NCBI GenBank assembly: GCA_036277115.1
Contig: DASUNM010000027.1
Location: forward strand, 248,001 to 312,000
Length of the DNA: 64,000 nt
Reading direction: 5' to 3'
From: Pyrinomonadaceae bacterium
GTDB lineage: Bacteria > Acidobacteriota > Blastocatellia > Pyrinomonadales > Pyrinomonadaceae
A model generated the notes under the pieces. That model saw only the letters and a program-made list of their open reading frames with translations. It did no database searches and was not told the DNA's origin. This document shows, one piece after another, positions 61,133-64,000 of this stretch (its first letter is position 1; each line of letters opens with the position of its first letter). Made by a program: the position numbers and the translations under genes.

Positions 61133-62677
61133 TCAACCCAATTGCGGGTCAGGGGCGCGAGTGATTCTTTCCACTGCCAAACTCAAACCCATGATCAGGT
61201 AGAAGATCATCACGACTTCGGAATCGCCCCAGTTGTAATGGACGAGGCCACTGATCATGAAACCGACGAGTCCGCCCAGCGCGCCCAGCACCACGCCGCG
61301 TTCGATCCAATTTTCTTTAGCTAGCTGTCGCTGCAACCGCCAAAGCATGCGCGCGTAAAGCCCCATCAAAACAAGCCAGGCGATCAACGCGGGCACGCCC
61401 CGTTCGAGCGCGATTTGCAGATAATCGGAATGCATGTGGCCCATAGGCAGCCGACCGTTGTCGAACAGCTTCCACTCGCGCCAGTGTGCTTTTATCGAAT
61501 CCATCCCCACGCCGACAAACAGATGCCGCGGACTGCTTTTCAAAAGTTGCAGACCTTCACGCTGAACCGTCTGTCGCCAGCGAATAGAATCGTCCTTTGA
61601 ATCGAAGAACCCAACATTTCGCTTCTGTTGCAGCAAGAAAAGTCCCGCGACCACCAGCGGCAATGCACACGCGCCCACGATAATTAGCGCGCGCCATCGC
61701 AAACCGAGCAACGCCATCAAAATTGCGGACGCAAGGAAGGCGAGCCAGGACGCACGCACTACCGTTAACAGCAGCGCGCCGCACATAATCGCGAGCGCCA
61801 GGAGCAGGACAACTGTCCATTTGCTTCGCTTGCGCGGCAAAGCGATCAAGAGGCCAAGCCCGATCGATGCGAGCAATTGCAGGCTCTCGCTGTATGTTGT
61901 CCAGTGATTGAAGAAACCTGTCGCGCGACGATCGCGGCCGCGGCTCCACGATCCGATTCCTAGGCGTTCCTCGGCGGATGCGCCGGGCAGTAGGCCAGCG
62001 CGCGGAAGACGCAGAATCGGATTCCACTCGACCCGATAGATTTTGATTTGCGCCGGCTTGTCTACCGGCGTCCGGTCGAGCGCGGCGACAAGCTCGTCCG
62101 GGTTCGAGATGTGCTCGCCATTAATCTCTTCAATCGTGTCGCCGCTCTGGATTGGAGAGGGATCACTTTTCTCGCGAGTGACGAAGCGCGCCGATCTCAA
62201 CGGACTGTTCGGAAGTACGTCGCTGACTTTGACGCCTCGACCGACTGCGTAGTTTTCGAAGGTAAAGAGTCCGCTTAACACGGCCGCGGAAATCAGCACG
62301 ATTACCAACGCGCGAAGGAGGCGCGGCGACCGAACGTTCTGCGCAAACAGGTAAGCGATGGTAAACAGCATCGCCGCGCGCAATTTTCCGATTGAAACCA
62401 GCGGCTCGTAAGACAGAAACGAAGAAAGGCCGGTGAGGATGAAGAACGCGAGCAGCGGATAATCCAGCGGCGTTCGATGCAGTTTCGGCCGCGGCCAAAC
62501 TGCCAGCCGCAACAGCCAGAACAGAATTCCCATCGCCCACGCAAACTGCGCCGCCGCGATCGAAATCGGCGCGGCGAACGCGAACAGAAAAAGCGTCGCC
62601 AGGATCGCTCGATCCAGCCAGGCACCGAGCGGACCAGGCGCAATCTCACGCGATTTCAGACGTTGAGACGGGGTCAT
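61133..62677 (-). CDS. O-antigen ligase-like membrane protein with PDZ-like insert
   Basis: 514 residues. About ten to twelve helices with the Wzy/WaaL pattern: WLRLLVWPRPK-like short loops, a large periplasmic loop and the late segment HLFVGVGMDSIKAHWREW...GHMHSDYLQIALERGVPALIAWLV, which holds the conserved H-x-D-Y-L motif of O-antigen ligases. Unusually, residues about 170-235 in a periplasmic loop read as a PDZ-like domain (SPIQSGDTIEEINGEHISNPDELVAAL...IKIYRVEW). The enzyme would transfer a polysaccharide from undecaprenyl-PP to lipid A core or protein. Glycan genes are absent nearby, so the substrate is unknown. Confidence 0.78.
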   Translation of the reverse strand: MTPSQRLKSREIAPGPLGAWLDRAILATLFLFAFAAPISIAAAQFAWAMGILFWLLRLAVWPRPKLHRTPLDYPLLAFFILTGLSSFLSYEPLVSIGKLRAAMLFTIAYLFAQNVRSPRLLRALVIVLISAAVLSGLFTFENYAVGRGVKVSDVLPNSPLRSARFVTREKSDPSPIQSGDTIEEINGEHISNPDELVAALDRTPVDKPAQIKIYRVEWNPILRLPRAGLLPGASAEERLGIGSWSRGRDRRATGFFNHWTTYSESLQLLASIGLGLLIALPRKRSKWTVVLLLALAIMCGALLLTVVRASWLAFLASAILMALLGLRWRALIIVGACALPLVVAGLFLLQQKRNVGFFDSKDDSIRWRQTVQREGLQLLKSSPRHLFVGVGMDSIKAHWREWKLFDNGRLPMGHMHSDYLQIALERGVPALIAWLVLMGLYARMLWRLQRQLAKENWIERGVVLGALGGLVGFMISGLVHYNWGDSEVVMIFYLIMGLSLAVERITRAPDPQLG

Positions 62678-62698
62678 GCGCTAGGATCGATCACCCAA

Positions 62699-62790
62699 CG
62701 AGCCGCGGAGCGGCGGCAGAAGGTAGCCCCTGGGCGTGAGCCCGTGAGAGATACCTCAAAAAAGGTCTGAGCCCTGAAGGGGCGACAGAA
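62699..62790. repeat. Dispersed repeat (CGAGCCGCGGAGC type), forward copy
   Basis: CGAGCCGCGGAGCGGCGGCA starts a segment matching the complement of 33895-33930. It continues GGTAGCCCCTGGGCGTGAGCC and ends AGCCCTGAAGGGGCGACAG. It occupies most of the gap between divergent genes. Confidence 0.6.
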
Positions 62791-62853
62791 TCTTTCACTC
62801 ATGTTTAGAATCACGAAGCTCGGATTATATTCGACGATGAAAGAAACACTTGC

Positions 62854-64000
62854 ATGAATAATTGGACGCGCTCACTGCTTTTTATCTTACTTCTACCGTT
62901 CGCGGGGTTTTCCCAAACCAAAACCGTGCAGGAGTACATCGATCAGGTGACCACCCTGTCGAATCGAGCCGATGTCAAAGCAGCTAACGACTACATCGAT
63001 CGCAACAGGGAAAGCATCCTGCGGGAATGGATCGCGATTACCGAAATCAATGCGCCTTCAGGACACGAACAACCACGCGCCAGGTACATCGAGAAGCTTC
63101 TGCGCAGTTATCAACTCGATGAAGTGCGATACGACTCCGCGGGCAATCTGATCGCGGTGCGCAAAGGAACGGGCGGCGGGCCGCGCATTGTCTTCGACGC
63201 GCACCTCGACACAGTCTTTCAGCCTGGCCTGCAAATCAAAGCGACTGTACGCGACGGCAAGGTGTATGCGCCCGGAGTTGGCGACGACACGCGCAACATC
63301 GAAGCGCTGCTGGCCACGATTCGCGCGTTGAACGACGCGAAGATCAAAACCAGAGGCGATCTCATCTTTGTGTTCACGGTCGAGGAAGAGACCACCTTCA
63401 AAGGCGTGAACGCTTTCATTCAAGATAACAAAGGCAAGGTGGATCACTACATCGCGCTCGACGGCGGTTACGAAGGTTTCACCTACGCCGGCATCGGCAT
63501 CAACTGGTACCGGCATCATTTCATTGGCCCGGGCGGGCACACGCGATCGCGCACGCCACCGTATTCAGCGACGCTGCCGCTGGCCCGCGCGATCGATCGC
63601 ATTTATCAGTTGAAAGTCCCGACGAACCCTTCGTCGAATCTGAATATCGGCATGCTGGGCGGCGCTGAAGTCGTCAACGCGAAGGCTGCGGATGCGTACT
63701 TTACCGTTGACCTGCGCTCAACGAGCAACGACGTGCTCGCCGATCTCGAGAAGCAGATTCAAACGATTCTCAACGAAGAGGCTGCGCGCGAAGGAATGAC
63801 CGTTAAGACCGAAGTGATCTCGAAATCACAGGCGGCTTCGATTCCCGGACACCGCGAGTCTTATCTCGTGCGCATGTCCGAAGCCGTGCATCGCGTGATG
63901 GGATTCGACCCGCCCATTACGAACGCCGGCTCAAACAATTCCAGTCCGGTTCTAATCGCAGGCATCTCTTCGATCTCAACCGGCGCCGGTCCATGTGAAG
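62854..64000 (+). CDS. M20-family metallopeptidase, exported, 3' end cut by window
   Basis: Open from the ATG at 62854 to the right edge (382 codons, no stop). A signal peptide spans about 1-20 (SLLFILLLPFAGFSQ). The M20 zinc site is seen as FDAHLDTVF (first His and Asp), GVGDDTRN (bridging Asp) and VEEETTFKG (catalytic Glu and ligand), with LDGGYEG after. The dimerisation insert has the GPGGHTRS motif (about residue 227). Family members hydrolyse di- and tripeptides or acyl-amino acids. The last ligand block should lie past the edge. Confidence 0.85.
   Translation, partial: MNNWTRSLLFILLLPFAGFSQTKTVQEYIDQVTTLSNRADVKAANDYIDRNRESILREWIAITEINAPSGHEQPRARYIEKLLRSYQLDEVRYDSAGNLIAVRKGTGGGPRIVFDAHLDTVFQPGLQIKATVRDGKVYAPGVGDDTRNIEALLATIRALNDAKIKTRGDLIFVFTVEEETTFKGVNAFIQDNKGKVDHYIALDGGYEGFTYAGIGINWYRHHFIGPGGHTRSRTPPYSATLPLARAIDRIYQLKVPTNPSSNLNIGMLGGAEVVNAKAADAYFTVDLRSTSNDVLADLEKQIQTILNEEAAREGMTVKTEVISKSQAASIPGHRESYLVRMSEAVHRVMGFDPPITNAGSNNSSPVLIAGISSISTGAGPCE

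Overview
The window (about 57% G+C by eye) reads as chromosomal DNA of a soil-type Gram-negative bacterium of the Acidobacteriota, most likely class Blastocatellia. The evidence is a VWFA protein of the acidobacterial type, a TonB receptor with an N-terminal carboxypeptidase-regulatory-like domain, a CPKC...C zinc-ribbon tail typical of these genomes, SYLF proteins, LptE/holA, and many intergenic palindromic repeats. The taxon is inferred from family resemblance, not from a marker gene. No rRNA, tRNA, CRISPR array, transposase or integrase was seen.

Layout. 0-3 kb: a secreted protein cut by the left edge, a VWFA protein and a small DUF4383-like membrane protein. 3-9.2 kb (minus): a cobalamin-uptake operon, with a TTGACA-17-TATCGT promoter, cobalamin riboswitch, intrinsic terminator, then btuF, btuC, btuD, a BtuB-like TonB receptor and a CWC/DUF5522 protein. 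9.2-14.7 kb (plus): mtnA, then a sugar-phosphate set (PGI, 6-phosphogluconate dehydrogenase, glucose-6-phosphate dehydrogenase). 14.7-15.5 kb: a small zinc-binding protein and a DUF488 protein. 15.6-24.7 kb (plus): the most unusual region. Behind a near-consensus promoter lie an unclassified membrane protein, a soluble beta-rich protein, an exported outer-membrane-like protein, a second membrane protein, an SH3-GH19 peptidoglycan/chitin hydrolase and an 1135-residue patatin-like phospholipase with about ten membrane segments. This is my best candidate for an undescribed envelope-directed system.

24.7-31.8 kb: two SYLF lipid-binding paralogues, a GcvT-like protein with a Rieske oxygenase (probable N-methyl compound demethylation), an M48 protease with a small exported partner, and a zinc-ribbon membrane protein. 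31.9-38.8 kb: CstA, a divergent membrane pyrophosphatase with a zinc-ribbon tail, a UspA protein, BioY and a GNAT enzyme. 38.9-44.1 kb: Fe-S functions (A-type carrier, Mrp/ApbC, NifS-type cysteine desulfurase) around a multipass GT-C-like protein. 44.2-49.9 kb: a SpoIIE phosphatase and the 2-oxoacid:ferredoxin oxidoreductase korA/korB, flanked by two CBS proteins and interrupted by a frameshifted nucleotidyltransferase remnant. 49.9-56.6 kb: M1 peptidase, secreted proteins of unknown role, a dual-specificity phosphatase and a methyltransferase. 56.7-64 kb: ribH, nusB, holA, lptE, a VOC protein, an O-antigen ligase-like protein with a PDZ-like insert, and an M20 peptidase cut by the right edge.

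Intergenic DNA is rich in small repeats: at least six loci of 7-bp-periodic repeats, several arranged as inverted arms, and several families of palindromic elements present in two or more copies, some of which form stop codons or lie at translation starts. No stretch over 300 bp lacks a gene except the btu riboswitch leader.
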